From a virus, in the IMG/VR virus record IMGVR_UViG_3300035157_000332, positions 1 to 45,699 of that record: a DNA stretch of 45,699 nt; one strand, 5' to 3'. The notes beneath the pieces were generated by a model. The model saw only the letters and a list, made by a program, of their open reading frames with translations. It was not told where the DNA came from and made no database searches. Shown piece by piece: positions 38,301-44,641 of this stretch (the stretch's first letter is position 1; every line of letters starts with the position of its first letter). Position numbers and translations under genes: made by a program.

Positions 38301-40904
38301 TGTCTTTCCTTTTACAGAAGAAACCTCAGCAGTAACACCATGACCACCTGTACCTTCATTATTAATCTCAACTGTAGACCCAACTGAGAATGTTGAGGTA
38401 CTAGATACAACCTCTGCACTAGAGATGCTACCAGTATTGATCTCATCAACGATTAAAGTTGTTCTATCTCCATTCTTAGCAATACCAGTAGTTCTCAACC
38501 TAGTTGATGACTTTGGTACATCATTATGAGTTAATGATTGATTGTAATTTGAATCTCTAGGTACTCCATAATAATTCTCACCTAAGATATATGGGAATAC
38601 TGGAGTAGAACCATCAACAGTAACAAAATACGCATACACACCATTAGGATACTCAGGTGTCAAACAGAACCTACCATTATTTTGATCTAGAGTTCCTCTC
38701 TTATGAGTATATTCATAATCTTCGAAGAATGTACCTAGAGGATATGTTGATTTTGATGGACCTTGACTTCTAGCAGATCGTAAAGAGTAACTACTAGTCA
38801 TCAGTGTAACAGCACTAGAAGCGTCTAGAGGATCACCGTATCCATAAGCACCATAAATGGGGTTGCCATCATATGCATACCCTAAGAGAGGCGAATGAGA
38901 CGCTCCAGTATCATTTGCTCTGTATGCAGCAGGTACAGGATCCGTACCAGTTAACTTAACCCTGTCTTTAGTCCAAGAACGTATAGAAGCAGTTGCAGTA
39001 GCACCAGATCCGACAGCAATAATATCAACACGTATATTACCAGCACTATAACCACTACCAGCAGTTACTATGTTACATGCGGTTAATTCACCATCATTAG
39101 ACACTTCAGTTGTGTATTCCGCAAATCTTCCCTTACCTGCTAAATCTAAAATTCTAACTACAGGTGGAGATGAGTAATATTCACCTGGATCCGTTACTAC
39201 AATACTGGTAATAGCACCATTGGTTATAACTGGAGTAACTACTGCACCTCTACCAGAAGTGATCTCTACAGTGGGTGTAGAGGTATACAGCATTGGTGTA
39301 TCAATAATAACTGATTCGACTACCTGACCTGCTAACTTTGCTCTTGCAAGGGTAGGAGAGTCGTTTATAAGAACAAATGGTTCTTTAGCATATCCACTAC
39401 CCCTAGTAATAACATCAACTTTCTGAATTGCACCATTGAGTATACTATCAGTGTGCCTTGCACCCATAGCAATACTACCATCAAGGAAGATACCAATATC
39501 TTTATTGTTGGTTTTATAGATTTCAGTAGTTAACGTAGGTTCTTTAGGAAGAATACGCAACTGATTATTTGGTGACGCAATGTAGTAATCATCACCATCT
39601 TCAAAGATTGCTTTTATAGAAGTTAGATCCCATCTGATATTATTAGATGAATCAAAAATCTTTACGTCAGTATTAACAAAACCAGGATCAGATATCTCAA
39701 GTTTCTCTCCAACATTAGCATATGGACTTGGATGTGTAGGAGAAGCATTGTATAATACTCCAAGAATCAATACAGAGTCCGTACCAACAGTAACTTCCGC
39801 AGCGTCATATACTAAGTCACCAACATAATGTGAGGAAGATGCGGATCTAGTCTTAATTACGAACTGATCTATAGTCTTTTCATCAAAAGTGAAGGTTTCG
39901 TTGCCAATAGTGAACTTTCCTTTGTCACTCCAACCCAATGTAGAGAATACATCAACAGAAGTGCTCTGATAATCTATATCAGTAGTAAGAGTAGTCTTTG
40001 ATGATAATGAGAACGTTCCGTTAACTGTTTCCTCAGCAAGGATCAATTCATACAAATCCTCACCATCAAACGTTCCATTGAAAAGTACATTATCTATAAC
40101 CGCCGAAGCGTAGGCCCCGTCTACGTTTTGGACGATGCGTTTTCCGATAAATGACTCTGGAGTACCAGAAAGGAGTTTTGCCTTAAGAGAATAATTTTTT
40201 ATCCAAGTAGACTCAGATGACTTAAGAGTCTGTTCTCTAGGATATTTTACTTCAGGTTCTGGATCATTTTTGACCAAGCATTTGAAGAGAAACTTGATTG
40301 ATTGAGCAGTACCCTTAGATTTGTAAAAATCTGCAATATTTTTGATCAAATTGCGTTGATCAACAGTATCGTTAAGAAACGCAGTTGGAAAATCAGGCAA
40401 ATACTGAGATTCAAAACTCTTTACTAGAGCAAAGAGAAAAAGATTGCTTATATTATGTACTTTTGCAGAAATTTGATGATCTGCTGCATTAGTAGTGACG
40501 AATGTAGACTCCCTATAGAGATCTCCCAACTCAGTGTTCCCTGAGACTCCTCTACTGACCTCTAGGAACTGTGTAGCTGATTTAGACTTATAGAAACATA
40601 TCTCATCATCAACGTGCAAATAACCACTATCAGGGAATGCACTGGTGTCCCCCACAGTTAGTGACACATCCGTTGCTTGTGCGAACTGGGTTAATGGTAC
40701 ACTCTGTTTAAGGATACTCTTCTCATAAAAATCGATATCACGATATGTTGCGAGATGATTCGCAATATCTAATGGTTGTCCTTGTAACTCTAACTGTTCA
40801 TAGTATTTTTGTATGAACTTACCAAACAGCTCATACTCCTCACCGATAAAACCAGCGAGTTGATTTTCTATTAATAGTGAGGTTTTCTTCGCAGTCTTTT
40901 GCAC
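32343..40904 (-). CDS. 7: Giant baseplate wedge protein in gp7 position, with YHYH-like segment
   Basis: This 2853-aa protein starts at GTG (40904), sharing a base with the gp6 stop as TAGTG. The N-terminus (LAGFIGEEYELFGKFIQKYY, then NLIKNIADFYKSKGTAQSIK) is typical of wedge proteins of marine T4-like phages. About residues 665-720 hold PLLGYAYDGNPIYGAYGYGD, the core of the YHYH domain. Several short modules recur: LHVDDEICFYKSK...SRGVSGN near residue 95, IKIDDEILFLQEK...RGQKGT, and ILVGREQITYTGK...TRGVNGT at the C-terminus. VNAGSNYSKP/GSGYTKAP-type repeats and a fibre module (ITLDGIIQEPGSSY) also occur. T4 gp7 is 1032 aa, so this is nearly three times longer. The gp7 assignment rests on the gp25-gp6-x-gp8 order and general baseplate features, not on close similarity. 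Confidence 0.8.
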   Translation of the reverse strand: MQKTAKKTSLLIENQLAGFIGEEYELFGKFIQKYYEQLELQGQPLDIANHLATYRDIDFYEKSILKQSVPLTQFAQATDVSLTVGDTSAFPDSGYLHVDDEICFYKSKSATQFLEVSRGVSGNTELGDLYRESTFVTTNAADHQISAKVHNISNLFLFALVKSFESQYLPDFPTAFLNDTVDQRNLIKNIADFYKSKGTAQSIKFLFKCLVKNDPEPEVKYPREQTLKSSESTWIKNYSLKAKLLSGTPESFIGKRIVQNVDGAYASAVIDNVLFNGTFDGEDLYELILAEETVNGTFSLSSKTTLTTDIDYQSTSVDVFSTLGWSDKGKFTIGNETFTFDEKTIDQFVIKTRSASSSHYVGDLVYDAAEVTVGTDSVLILGVLYNASPTHPSPYANVGEKLEISDPGFVNTDVKIFDSSNNIRWDLTSIKAIFEDGDDYYIASPNNQLRILPKEPTLTTEIYKTNNKDIGIFLDGSIAMGARHTDSILNGAIQKVDVITRGSGYAKEPFVLINDSPTLARAKLAGQVVESVIIDTPMLYTSTPTVEITSGRGAVVTPVITNGAITSIVVTDPGEYYSSPPVVRILDLAGKGRFAEYTTEVSNDGELTACNIVTAGSGYSAGNIRVDIIAVGSGATATASIRSWTKDRVKLTGTDPVPAAYRANDTGASHSPLLGYAYDGNPIYGAYGYGDPLDASSAVTLMTSSYSLRSARSQGPSKSTYPLGTFFEDYEYTHKRGTLDQNNGRFCLTPEYPNGVYAYFVTVDGSTPVFPYILGENYYGVPRDSNYNQSLTHNDVPKSSTRLRTTGIAKNGDRTTLIVDEINTGSISSAEVVSSTSTFSVGSTVEINNEGTGGHGVTAEVSSVKGKTVESIESQETQGLLINLSNTAYLFDGDTITQSNTGSTGKIVGDVFSGSTFTLRDVNGVFTTTDNVYSNTTVITLILDENSSYTKGANLAYTDGVATTIAIGEVLESTASKNTVKVKVTTGDFVVTDDYFIRSSNLIDSVGSKLLSTNSLSAGLNIFTINDHIALLKTNGSHGVGIGDDIEIDINPDDSVTTTTQYVRSRIYQEVTFVSPAVSTTLNDSGIGRITILNGGEDYTDNFATPDDYRNIALKGGSGSGATADFMVDPSGSVISVVIKNKGTGYKKSDILTVGDADLAKTDLTTPALQVEVDHIGLGVTNTIVNFASNIGFTKGDYIKIDDEILFLQEKNVANQEFTVQRGQKGTKAVDHYNGATITLDVPGYTLNKGYKIGNLAGDAVIQSYDPVTQKAQVVWDYDDTLSTIIPVSLSTVFYDTSEDKRLVRVSTKGDPIEVFEFSTDQINFSRNPILNIKKFYSYKFDVSHSSMSDREFDISPSINYNINTPEKLDSNNIVDLKLGFGARVATNTYSTKVPLSYSKYYYFDRNGGTSSETGYLNVVDDPLQGIKKALYVTNDTVVYDTGVTAPHDGSGTVTYTSMSKFSVGAIDKINVINVGGEYKKLPLVVGVTPTETLRSTAITEVYNGSISGVTIVNAGSNYSKPKVIVEGNAVLTPVVNNGSLTGIIITDAGSDYTVAPEVTIVESDIRVYLSSVDIGIPRNIRIINNGGAYHNDTTLDSTIRSNYILKVSDFTTFRIGETIVQGDTARATVTAWRDGSNILSVKDVTGLFREGLEIKGLAKGNTAKLESISYTEFTPNIKTYFDNLGSYSDDQGIVSSSNQKITDTYYYQDYSYVVKSKTSIDVWRDLIKKTTHPAGFQLFGEVLIESDAQASMSPITSSDRSSRIQLWDPNKNKITVVSTKKQITVNIIKTEQLKVEQGLGSVSRDTFSTEEIRAKQLFLNADFTGGFTDKGNLEGQTSFVLVDVNGNAVSPYNAQALTITLDGIIQEPGSSYAVNGSNITFSSPPLGPRHQLGQDIPQVKFYCRWFEFKTDALNARYLKKLRNIYQRSGTWIDAANQLSMNRAYIQSETLGFIKAEYPNLSWGTLGPTCHRDIGLIVDSFEHDLRFGGNSKTIAGGESYYNNDLLDFITGEIEPTIKAFEKAKDLAVKAMRNTLTAGEYTSLDPYINLNIRTGSPFTPKCADVESALDSLYENLKQTIVTGPGTATTSLPDYVNNENKIFDLYYDDGEEVVTDPNENLIVSVSGIVQHDSNYSIDRTTTPNKIVFTGAPVWQQQANTKTVQEPLAVDNIALHGIGNYIRCEIETSGILDGSAGPFLILDSVTKEVKKIDDPDYAYVFVDGVLQRDTDSYTITGPAIRFTRKINRDRKVEIIVLYGRDIQQTVTLHDFEPGTYFNRLSLRINNSNGLDDFKDLRSWFDTKYDFRRFAYQKVGTVKHMIGEIKKIELDTVTSCMLTIAGNNPVFNGNEPIYFSSDYVNFSDEFSISLYGILEYQKDEYGSHRMQRNASQWLYDSTKADDTFYKSHNLISRLNKGDVIKIDGEDTWRDIQGLPRYVNPKNYNPGAEISSKFFGSVSTTNYNGDTRGVGLSVTCTIDNGKVVGLEWNKKNLKLYYDEGILEPTTAYGYDSTPVLHFIPEDGNGGGAHAEVIVSKGQIIDIKLIHSGSGYTKAPKVSVARKYKIIKRPDRKIDSMVGLIFSTAVLKSSPVTVTTSIDTFKGVEIIGDTGIIGGGSGSIGLVTNKPVVVSTIQKVADLSGNVLTKELIISWPTSVTSALMGTSVEIEIERSRVIRSNINLDVDVKKEIVKYIETGAVDTYKSYFNTYGSAILGPTPETFNRVTYNTGDVLSTGGRPVSEYTVEEVSMWGITIEEIENSKDTLWVGNVKWNFVNPSINYYISQLNTADLPDDGDAGYVASGAIVYANTTNFAATGTILVGREQITYTGKLSDRFTGCTRGVNGTPIEEHLVGQYIRNAL

Positions 40905-42709
40905 TACTCTTTAATCGCTGTAAATTTACTATTTGCTACATCTACGTCAAGATATACTTCTCTAAGTACAGTGACATCGTTAGATGCAGGTTTTACACGC
41001 AGTTCAATACGATTATCTGAAAAACTTCCTTGAATGATTGTCAAATCATACAACATAATCTCACCTTTAGCATAATCAACGTCACCCAAAGAGTCATTTA
41101 AGACAATTTTTTCGCCTGTTACTGAATCTAGTCTATATAGGACTATTTTGCCAGATCTATCCTCTAGATACGTGGTATAGTTTGGATATTCTAGTGTTAT
41201 GAAACCTGTAGATGATACAACTGGTTCATCACATTCAATCTCGAATGCATTCTGATAACATATCTCATAGAAGGAAGATGAATTCAACTGTGCATAGAAA
41301 TCTTTCCTTAGTGTGATTGAGGTTAGGTTAGATTTGATTGCTCTATCTGATTCGTCAATGACACTAATAAATTTCGAATATCTGAACTTACCATTGAACT
41401 TTTCAGTCTGAGAAGTCTTCAAATATTCAAGTATTGCCTTAGCACCATTAGATGCTATTTGTTGCGGAAGTAATTCTGTTAGAGTACCATCGAAACTGAT
41501 TTTCGAATCCATTTCGACATATAGAATAGATGGATCCACCAATACAGGTCTTACAGATCCCACAGAATACTTCTTCAGGTCATCCTGTATCTGTTTCTTT
41601 GTAAAAGCAGATAAGAATGAAGCATCAGATGGTTTAATTGAGAGAAACACCTTACCATAATCAGGTGGTACTTGCTCCTCACCACCAAACACAATAATAT
41701 CACTGATAGCAGGGTATACATTACGTGCAATAACCTCATAGTCAGAACTAGTCACTGCTCTGTTCTGAGAAGAGAAGAACTTAGGTGCAAGATACTTGAT
41801 CTTAGCAACACTCTCAATATCCTCTCCACCATATGCTTTTTGTAATGTAGTTATGTTCTTTACACTATACGGAACATTAATATTAATAGTACCGTCTGTC
41901 AATACACCACCAAATGTAAATGCCTTAGCACCATTGACATCTTTGCCATGAGTGATCACATAAGACATTTCAATGATATTACCATTCTCAAGTTTTTGAC
42001 CTAGAATACCATCACCAAATATTACTTCATAGTTCTCATCTTCAATCTCATTTACAAAGTAAATTCTAGAGTTACTATCGATAGTTGGATCTAAAATATT
42101 GTCTGCCTTCTTAAACTCAGTAGAAACACTACTATTACTATTATCAAATATTCTAATAGTGAGTGTATTGATATCTACATTAGAGTTTTCAATTAAAAAT
42201 CTCTGACCCTTAACAGCACTATTATATGTTGTTATAGTATTAAGAAGAGTACCCTCTACTAATTCAACATCTTCAAACACAGCAACGCCATTTGCTACCT
42301 CTGCTCTATAGTCCTTTGTAGCAACAAACTGATAACTAGTCTCATCTAAATTTGTTAAAAATCCACTACCCTTTTTCAAAGTAACAGAATCAGGTGCATT
42401 ATTAGGAATATTAACATTAAAACTAAGATTAGACTTTGCAGCAGTAATTGACTTTGGAGTATAACCTAACTGTTTCGCCAGAGACACCACATTGTCTCTC
42501 AGAGACGCAGAATCCAAGAACAGTTCATTCACTACCATATTGGTATTGAACGCTGTATAGTACGTATTATAGGCAAGTACGTCTAGTAGTTGACTTAGTG
42601 CAGATCCTTCAAAATCATAATCAGTAAAATCTGTCTCTGCCCTCATGTAATCTTTGAGTGCAGTTTTTATATCAACAAAGTCTAAATTGTTTAACTGGGT
42701 GTATGGCAT
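40904..42709 (-). CDS. 6: Baseplate wedge protein gp6
   Basis: A 601-aa protein close to the size of T4 gp6 (660 aa). The N-terminus (YDFEGSALSQLLDVLAYNTY, then NMVVNELFLDSASLRDNVVSLA, KQLGYTPKS) is the conserved gp6 / baseplate J-like region. A middle segment (FGDGILGQKL, then G-IIEMSYVITHGKDVNGA) is the J-family core, and ALVSSQNRAVTSSDYE-type sequence (FFSSQNRAVTSSDYEVIARN) follows. gp6 dimers form the inner iris of the wedge with gp7 and gp25. Its ATG overlaps the gp25 stop (TAATG) and its stop overlaps the next gene's GTG, so gp25-gp6-gp7 are translationally coupled. Confidence 0.92.
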   Translation of the reverse strand: MPYTQLNNLDFVDIKTALKDYMRAETDFTDYDFEGSALSQLLDVLAYNTYYTAFNTNMVVNELFLDSASLRDNVVSLAKQLGYTPKSITAAKSNLSFNVNIPNNAPDSVTLKKGSGFLTNLDETSYQFVATKDYRAEVANGVAVFEDVELVEGTLLNTITTYNSAVKGQRFLIENSNVDINTLTIRIFDNSNSSVSTEFKKADNILDPTIDSNSRIYFVNEIEDENYEVIFGDGILGQKLENGNIIEMSYVITHGKDVNGAKAFTFGGVLTDGTININVPYSVKNITTLQKAYGGEDIESVAKIKYLAPKFFSSQNRAVTSSDYEVIARNVYPAISDIIVFGGEEQVPPDYGKVFLSIKPSDASFLSAFTKKQIQDDLKKYSVGSVRPVLVDPSILYVEMDSKISFDGTLTELLPQQIASNGAKAILEYLKTSQTEKFNGKFRYSKFISVIDESDRAIKSNLTSITLRKDFYAQLNSSSFYEICYQNAFEIECDEPVVSSTGFITLEYPNYTTYLEDRSGKIVLYRLDSVTGEKIVLNDSLGDVDYAKGEIMLYDLTIIQGSFSDNRIELRVKPASNDVTVLREVYLDVDVANSKFTAIKE

Positions 42710-43104
42710 TATCTCGTTCTAGCTAGAAAGAAGTCTACTGTGACTGGTGGAAGCGTAGTTCCAATAATTTTATAAGTTAATTCAACATCAAATCCATTTT
42801 CGACATCATTAGGTATTGCTCTACAAGCACTGACCCTAATTCTTGGTTCAAATCTACCAAGACATTGCCTAATTGATGTTGTTATCAGTCCTGATGTAGC
42901 ATAATCTAGCGGTTCAAACAAAAAACGGCGAAGACTGCTACCCAAATCGGGTTGGAACAGTCTTTCGCCTTTGTCGGTTAATAATAATGTTGTTATAGAC
43001 TGCTTAATCGCAGCACTATCCTTTGTAACTACTACATCGTCAGTTACAGGGTGCTTTTTAAAAGCTAAAGATATATCCTTGAAGGACTGCGTTAACTTCG
43101 CCAC
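42709..43104 (-). CDS. 25: Baseplate wedge protein gp25
   Basis: A 131-aa protein, the length of T4 gp25 (132 aa). It has the GPW/gp25 family pattern: SIKxSI-like AIKQSITTLLLTDKGERLF, a DLGSSLRRFLFEP turn, and the conserved FEPRIRV followed by FDVELTYKI. The start is GTG at 43104 (reads MAKLTQSFKDISLAFKKHP), and the early FKDISLAFKKHPVT agrees with gp25 N-termini of marine T4-like phages, which supports this start over any downstream one. gp25 is the lysozyme-fold wedge part that nucleates sheath assembly. A late promoter variant lies 24 bases upstream, overlapping the SET gene stop. No strong SD is present. Confidence 0.92.
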   Translation of the reverse strand: MAKLTQSFKDISLAFKKHPVTDDVVVTKDSAAIKQSITTLLLTDKGERLFQPDLGSSLRRFLFEPLDYATSGLITTSIRQCLGRFEPRIRVSACRAIPNDVENGFDVELTYKIIGTTLPPVTVDFFLARTR

Positions 43105-43127
43105 ACAAGTAGAAAGAATATTCCTAC

Positions 43128-43135
43128 TTATTTAG
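43128..43135 (-). promoter_or_regulatory. Late promoter variant CTAAATAA before gp25
   Basis: The minus strand reads CTAAATAAG, using the TAA stop of the SET-domain gene. It lies 24 bases before the gp25 GTG at 43104 and matches the variants at 1348-1355 and 17046-17053. Confidence 0.5.
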
Positions 43136-43428
43136 ACGCTATAAAACGTATAATTCAAAAATAACTCTTCTCCCTTCTTAATAGCTCTAATAGTCCTCAT
43201 ATGATATATTTGCCCCCACTCCTCAGTCTCGAAGTCTTTAACACAATTAGGTTCATATGAATGATTTACAAATCCACCCAAAGGTGTCCTCATAATCGTA
43301 TCATTCACTATTACGTGGGATATTCCTAGATAAACATCATTTGGAATATCTTCCAATGCAAAAAGACCTTGACCTGCTATAGGACTGTCTTTTACATGTA
43401 GGAATTTCGGTAATGCTTGATATGTCAT
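43132..43428 (-). CDS. Minimal SET-domain protein (putative protein-lysine methyltransferase)
   Basis: A 98-aa protein consisting of little more than a SET fold. Motifs in order: SPIAGQGLFALEDIPND (GxG at residues 19-21, SAM-binding), GGFVNHSYEPNC (NHSxxPN at 55-61, the pseudoknot that binds SAM), and AIKKGEELFLNYTFY (residues 82-96, with the ELxxxY tyrosine at 93 and YxxxY end). No pre- or post-SET Cys clusters are visible. The size is like the 119-aa chlorella-virus vSET. If active it would methylate a lysine of a host or virion protein using SAM; the target is unknown. It lies in the late cluster directly upstream of gp25. The ATG at 43428 has only a weak, distant SD. Similar SET proteins are reported in marine T4-like phages. 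Confidence 0.85.
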   Translation of the reverse strand: MTYQALPKFLHVKDSPIAGQGLFALEDIPNDVYLGISHVIVNDTIMRTPLGGFVNHSYEPNCVKDFETEEWGQIYHMRTIRAIKKGEELFLNYTFYSV

Positions 43429-43472
43429 AATGTATCACTCGGAGATTCGGCGATGGGGGGTCGGCGTTCGGG

Positions 43473-43622
43473 TCAGAACTGTTTTGGATGAGTTATTACA
43501 TCGCCATGTATCTCACCAATATCATCTATATGTGCATGATCGATTTTCTCGATATGTAGATGCTCTAATGCAGTCGCAATTCGTTCAAGCGAATTAGCAA
43601 TGCGAGTAAATTCTTCACTCAT
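43473..43622 (-). CDS. Small acidic/His-rich phage protein (49 aa)
   Basis: The start is taken as the ATG at 43622, which overlaps the TGA of the upstream gene by eight bases (ATGAGTGA). A longer in-frame start at 43655 lies deep in that gene. The protein has a heptad-like helix (FTRIANSLERIATALEHLHI) followed by a His/Asp-rich segment (KIDHAHIDDIGEIHGDV) that could bind metal. I recognise no family. The overlap with neighbours shows it is part of the small-gene operon before gp25. Confidence 0.7.
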   Translation of the reverse strand: MSEEFTRIANSLERIATALEHLHIEKIDHAHIDDIGEIHGDVITHPKQF

Positions 43623-43818
43623 GATATTTTGCTTTCTTAACTGTAACAGGTTCAACTAATCTAACCTTATACACACTCTTGTCCCACGCATGTTGGGTCT
43701 TACGTGCAAAGTGATAGTCTAAACGTTTCTTACCCCAATAGATGCCAACGATCCATAGAGTAAAGAAGAATCCATCAACCCATGATAGATCCATCCACAA
43801 TTTATAAAACCATTCCAT
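43615..43818 (-). CDS. Small single-span membrane protein (67 aa)
   Basis: Residues about 12-29 (SWVDGFFFTLWIVGIYWG) form one hydrophobic span after a short aromatic N-terminus (MEWFYKLWMDL). A basic cytoplasmic-type tail follows (KKRLDYHFARKTQHAWDKSV ... VKKAKYHE). The positive-inside rule suggests N-out, C-in. The ATG at 43818 shares a base with the TAA of the basic protein upstream (TAATG). No known holin or spanin family fits clearly, and the gene could be a lysis or membrane-associated factor. Its function is unassigned. Confidence 0.75.
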   Translation of the reverse strand: MEWFYKLWMDLSWVDGFFFTLWIVGIYWGKKRLDYHFARKTQHAWDKSVYKVRLVEPVTVKKAKYHE

Positions 43819-43967
43819 TAGATTCTACCCTGCCCTCTATAACGCTTCTTAGCCTTGTTTCTACTAGAAGCAGAGTACTTAGTATGCTGACCAGTCCCTT
43901 GACGAGTCTTTTTAGGTTTTGCCTCAATCGTAACGAGGTTCCCACTAATTGATTTACGGATTGCCAT
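43818..43967 (-). CDS. Small basic protein (49 aa)
   Basis: An ATG at 43967 opens a frame of 49 codons. It begins MAIRKSISGNLVTIEAKPKK and continues TRQGTGQHTKY, ASSRNKAKKRYRGQGRI, ending in a TAA that overlaps the next ATG as TAATG. About a third of the residues are Lys or Arg, with no Cys and few hydrophobics, as in nucleic-acid- or ribosome-binding small proteins. The RNKAKKRYRGQGR tail is a type I associate with T4-like cyanophages. A sigma-70-like promoter lies just upstream. The alternative frame covering this stretch looks non-biological. Confidence 0.8.
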   Translation of the reverse strand: MAIRKSISGNLVTIEAKPKKTRQGTGQHTKYSASSRNKAKKRYRGQGRI

Positions 43968-43988
43968 AAACTAAAATAAACTATCACT

Positions 43989-44017
43989 ATTATATCACAA
44001 GATTCTCTATCCTGCAA
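43989..44017 (-). promoter_or_regulatory. Possible host sigma-70-type promoter with extended -10
   Basis: On the minus strand TTGCAG (44017-44012) is separated by 17 bases from TATAAT (43994-43989), which is preceded by TG-A, an extended -10. It lies 22 bases before the ATG of the basic-protein gene. The -35 match is only partial. Confidence 0.4.
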
Positions 44018-44312
44018 TAACACTGGTATCGCCTGAATTGATCTTGCCACCAGCACTGCATGATATACCATCACCAACTCTTGCTAGTGCTTTCCCATTC
44101 ACCTGCACACTTGAGGATCCTTCTGTTACTTTCGTAGCATGTGGCAAACACTTATCACCTGCTGGTGCATTATGTGTAACGAGATTACTACCTACGACAG
44201 CAGCGTCCTTCCCATTAATCTTCACAGATTCATCACCGTCCATGATAGTGGTGGTTGCATCACACCCATGTCCAGTAGTTACTTCACTTCCTTTAGTCGC
44301 TGCTGCTGGCAT
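44007..44312 (-). CDS. PAAR-domain spike-tip protein (T4 gp5.4-like)
   Basis: A 101-aa PAAR protein: MPAAATKGSEVTTGHGC, then the repeated turns VKINGKDAAVVG, LVTHNAPAG, CLPHATKVTEG, VQVNGKALARVGDGISC and INSGDTSVIAG. PAAR proteins cap the tail-spike trimer as a sharp cone holding one metal ion. Likely ligands are among His15, His47, His58 and Cys85, with Cys17 and Cys55 also nearby. In T4 the counterpart is gp5.4, on the gp5 spike. The ATG at 44312 has a good SD (GGAG, 8 bases upstream). It overlaps a short frame upstream by 20 bases. High confidence in the family; metal ligand choice is inference. Confidence 0.92.
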   Translation of the reverse strand: MPAAATKGSEVTTGHGCDATTTIMDGDESVKINGKDAAVVGSNLVTHNAPAGDKCLPHATKVTEGSSSVQVNGKALARVGDGISCSAGGKINSGDTSVIAG

Positions 44313-44430
44313 CTTTATTCTCCAATGCTATCTGTACACTATCGATATACTTACCCATAGAAAGATGTAGAGTGTTTATCGATATAATGTCATGAATTAA
44401 CATGATCTCTTTATAAGTTTCTTCATCCAC
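44293..44430 (-). CDS. Putative very small protein (45 aa) before PAAR gene
   Basis: A GTG at 44430 opens a 45-codon frame (MDEETYKEIMLIHDIISINT, LHLSMGKYIDSVQIALENK) ending at 44293. It fills an otherwise empty 110-base gap between the coiled-coil gene (stop at 44423, 8-base overlap) and the PAAR gene (20-base overlap). The sequence is an amphipathic, all-helical type. The GTG has no SD; an internal ATG at 44403 with AAGAGA just upstream would give 36 aa. The tight fit with both neighbours argues it is real, but this is uncertain. Confidence 0.5.
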   Translation of the reverse strand: MDEETYKEIMLIHDIISINTLHLSMGKYIDSVQIALENKDASSSD

Positions 44431-44641
44431 CTGTATAGCGTCCTAAAATATCAATCTTTTCATATATGTCGTCAAGAGTCTTCGCTAACGTCAAGTAGTC
44501 CTCCGAGTGCGGTGGCTTGTACATCAATTGAGGGTGTTCTAAATTCTTCACCCTCTCCTCCAAGCTGTTCAATCTCTTGTACAGCGTCTGGAGTTGCTCG
44601 TTGTATCTGTTCGTTAGTGAGTGGTTGTCTGCTGTCATCAT
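44423..44641 (-). CDS. Small coiled-coil protein, overlapping the gene upstream by 170 bases
   Basis: A 72-aa frame starting at the ATG at 44641 with a good SD (AGGG, five bases upstream). It reads MMTADNHSLTNRYNEQLQTL, then YKRLNSLEERVKNLEHPQ, a typical parallel coiled coil, then a helix around DYLTLAKTLDDIYEKIDIL. Its first 170 bases lie inside the 90-aa gene at 44472-44744 in another frame of the same strand. Both frames have SD sequences and protein-like composition, so I list both. Function unknown. Confidence 0.65.
   Translation of the reverse strand: MMTADNHSLTNRYNEQLQTLYKRLNSLEERVKNLEHPQLMYKPPHSEDYLTLAKTLDDIYEKIDILGRYTGG

Noticed and set aside
43802-44077. A 91-codon minus-strand frame over the basic-protein gene
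   Set aside because: It overlaps the PAAR gene and the 49-aa basic protein, which has TAATG coupling and coherent composition; the 91-codon product looks random.
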